A DNA stretch of 64,000 nucleotides from Sphingobacterium sp. UBA4616 (lineage in GTDB: Bacteria; Bacteroidota; Bacteroidia; Sphingobacteriales; Sphingobacteriaceae). A model generated the notes under the pieces. The model did not search any database. It worked only from the letters and a program-made list of their open reading frames with translations, and was not told the origin of the DNA. The stretch spans positions 372,001 to 436,000 of the forward strand of contig DGIS01000022.1 of the NCBI GenBank assembly GCA_002386525.1, in the 5' to 3' direction. Position numbers and translations under genes: made by a program. This document shows, piece after piece, positions 63,122 through 64,000 of this stretch; positions within the stretch are counted from its first letter, which is position 1; each line of letters starts with the position of its first letter.

Positions 63122-64000
63122 ATGAATGCTTATAATGAGGCAATCGAGTATCTGTATACTCGATTGCCTATGTTTACAAGGGATGGCGCCTCAGCCTTCA
63201 AAAAAGACCTTGACAATACCATCAAACTTTGCGCTGCGTTAGCTAATCCACAGCAAAAATTCAAAACATTGCATATTGCCGGAACAAATGGAAAGGGATC
63301 TACCTCCCATATGTTAGCCGCTATCTTGGCAGAAGCAGGTTATAAGACGGGCCTCTATACTTCTCCTCATTTACTGGATTTTAGAGAACGTATCCGCGTC
63401 AATGGCCAGTTATGTGACAAAGGATTTGTTGTTGATTTTGTTCATACGCATCGCGAGCTGATCGAACAAGTGGCGCCTTCTTTTTTTGAAATCACTGTAG
63501 CGATGGCTTTCGATTATTTTGAGAAAAAGAAAGTTGATATCGCCGTTATTGAAGTTGGCCTTGGTGGACGTTTGGATAGCACCAATATTATTCACCCGCT
63601 ATTGTCGGTGATTACTAATATCGGGTTTGATCATATGAATCTCCTCGGTAATACGCTAGCGGAAATTGCAGGCGAAAAAGCAGGTATTATCAAAAGAGGT
63701 ACGCCCGTGATCATTTCAGAGTATGCCGAAGAGACAGCTGCTGTATTTTTGAAAAAAGCAGCACTTGAGGAGACTCCCATACAATTTGCTTCCGACACAT
63801 ATCGGACAAAAATGTTGGGGGTAGATCAAGACTATCTGACAGTGCAAACTACCGATTCTTCTGGCCATTCATCATCATATCAGCTGGATCTGAAAGGTTC
63901 TTACCAGGTGAAAAATCTTGCTGGTGTTTTGTCTGCTGTTGATGAATTGCGTAAACAGGGCTTTGAGATCAGTGATCATCACGTTCATGAAGCCTTGAAG
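63122..64000 (+). CDS. folC: bifunctional folylpolyglutamate synthase/dihydrofolate synthase, N-terminal part
   Basis: From the ATG at 63122 the frame stays open for 293 codons to the window edge. Motifs are HIAGTNGKGSTSHMLAAILA (P-loop of Mur-ligase-like enzymes), YTSPHLLDFRERIRVNGQ and VIEVGLGGRLDSTNIIHPLL, with ITNIGFDHMNLLGNTLAEIA and GEKAGIIK, all typical of FolC. The enzyme adds glutamate to folates (and to dihydropteroate where bifunctional). Its association with the TonB-like gene, 11 bp apart, is typical for Bacteroidota of this group. The C-terminal ligase domain is outside the window. Confidence 0.93.
   Translation, partial: MNAYNEAIEYLYTRLPMFTRDGASAFKKDLDNTIKLCAALANPQQKFKTLHIAGTNGKGSTSHMLAAILAEAGYKTGLYTSPHLLDFRERIRVNGQLCDKGFVVDFVHTHRELIEQVAPSFFEITVAMAFDYFEKKKVDIAVIEVGLGGRLDSTNIIHPLLSVITNIGFDHMNLLGNTLAEIAGEKAGIIKRGTPVIISEYAEETAAVFLKKAALEETPIQFASDTYRTKMLGVDQDYLTVQTTDSSGHSSSYQLDLKGSYQVKNLAGVLSAVDELRKQGFEISDHHVHEALK

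Noticed and set aside
1..64000. CRISPR array, prophage or complete insertion sequence
   Set aside because: No regularly spaced repeats, cas genes, phage structural genes, intact transposase or terminal inverted repeats were seen.

Overview
The window looks like chromosome from a Bacteroidota of the family Sphingobacteriaceae, most likely Sphingobacterium or a close relative. The base composition is moderately A+T-rich. Upstream sequences match the Bacteroidota promoter form TTTG-N19-TAnnTTTG and mostly lack Shine-Dalgarno motifs. Several families typical of this phylum are present: DUF4254, DUF2723, a SMUG2-type glycosylase, an M56 peptidase with TonB-plug-like modules, and an HU-like/SPOR fusion. 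This assignment rests on protein families and signals read by eye; no database search was possible.

Layout. 1-3023 (minus): the start of a Rossmann/DUF2520 gene, then ccmF and ccmE for cytochrome c maturation. 3351-8395: an LpxR-like outer-membrane enzyme, a dicarboxylate symporter, the tRNA methyltransferase MnmD and a SWIM zinc-finger protein. 8604-12468: a decayed accessory stretch with an XRE regulator, three frameshifted genes (one an Rpn-type PD-(D/E)XK nuclease), an orphan gene and a structured non-coding segment that may be a group II intron fragment. 12469-16480 (minus): DNA glycosylase, FKBP isomerase, YyaL-type thioredoxin-fold protein and SixA-like phosphatase. 16909-29166: a surface-glycan cluster in two convergent arms (one lipoprotein and seven glycosyltransferases on plus; two GT4, one heptosyltransferase-like GT9 and DUF4254 on minus). 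29378-37026 (minus): nuoHIJKLMN, the membrane arm of complex I plus NuoI, without nuoA-G. 37277-38563: citrate synthase. 38753-41388: a three-gene membrane/SPFH/zinc-ribbon module.

41725-44358: a BlaI-type repressor with an M56 sensor peptidase and a candidate palindromic operator, then an antitoxin with a broken YoeB/Txe toxin. 44360-47571 (minus): pth, rplY, prs and two identical tRNA-Gln genes, each with its own promoter and terminator. 47931-54493 (plus): a DUF2723 membrane protein, an amino-acid permease, and pyrR-pyrB. 54826-64000 (plus): a large TPR protein, an outer-membrane beta-barrel, an HU-like/SPOR membrane protein, ExbB, ExbD, a TonB-like protein and the start of folC.

The gene set most likely to act as one uncharacterised system is the last block. 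It spans the envelope from cytoplasm to outer membrane and resembles a Tol-Pal or Ton machine built from Bacteroidota-specific parts. Second candidates are the SPFH/zinc-ribbon/small membrane protein module and the BlaI/M56-plug sensor pair.
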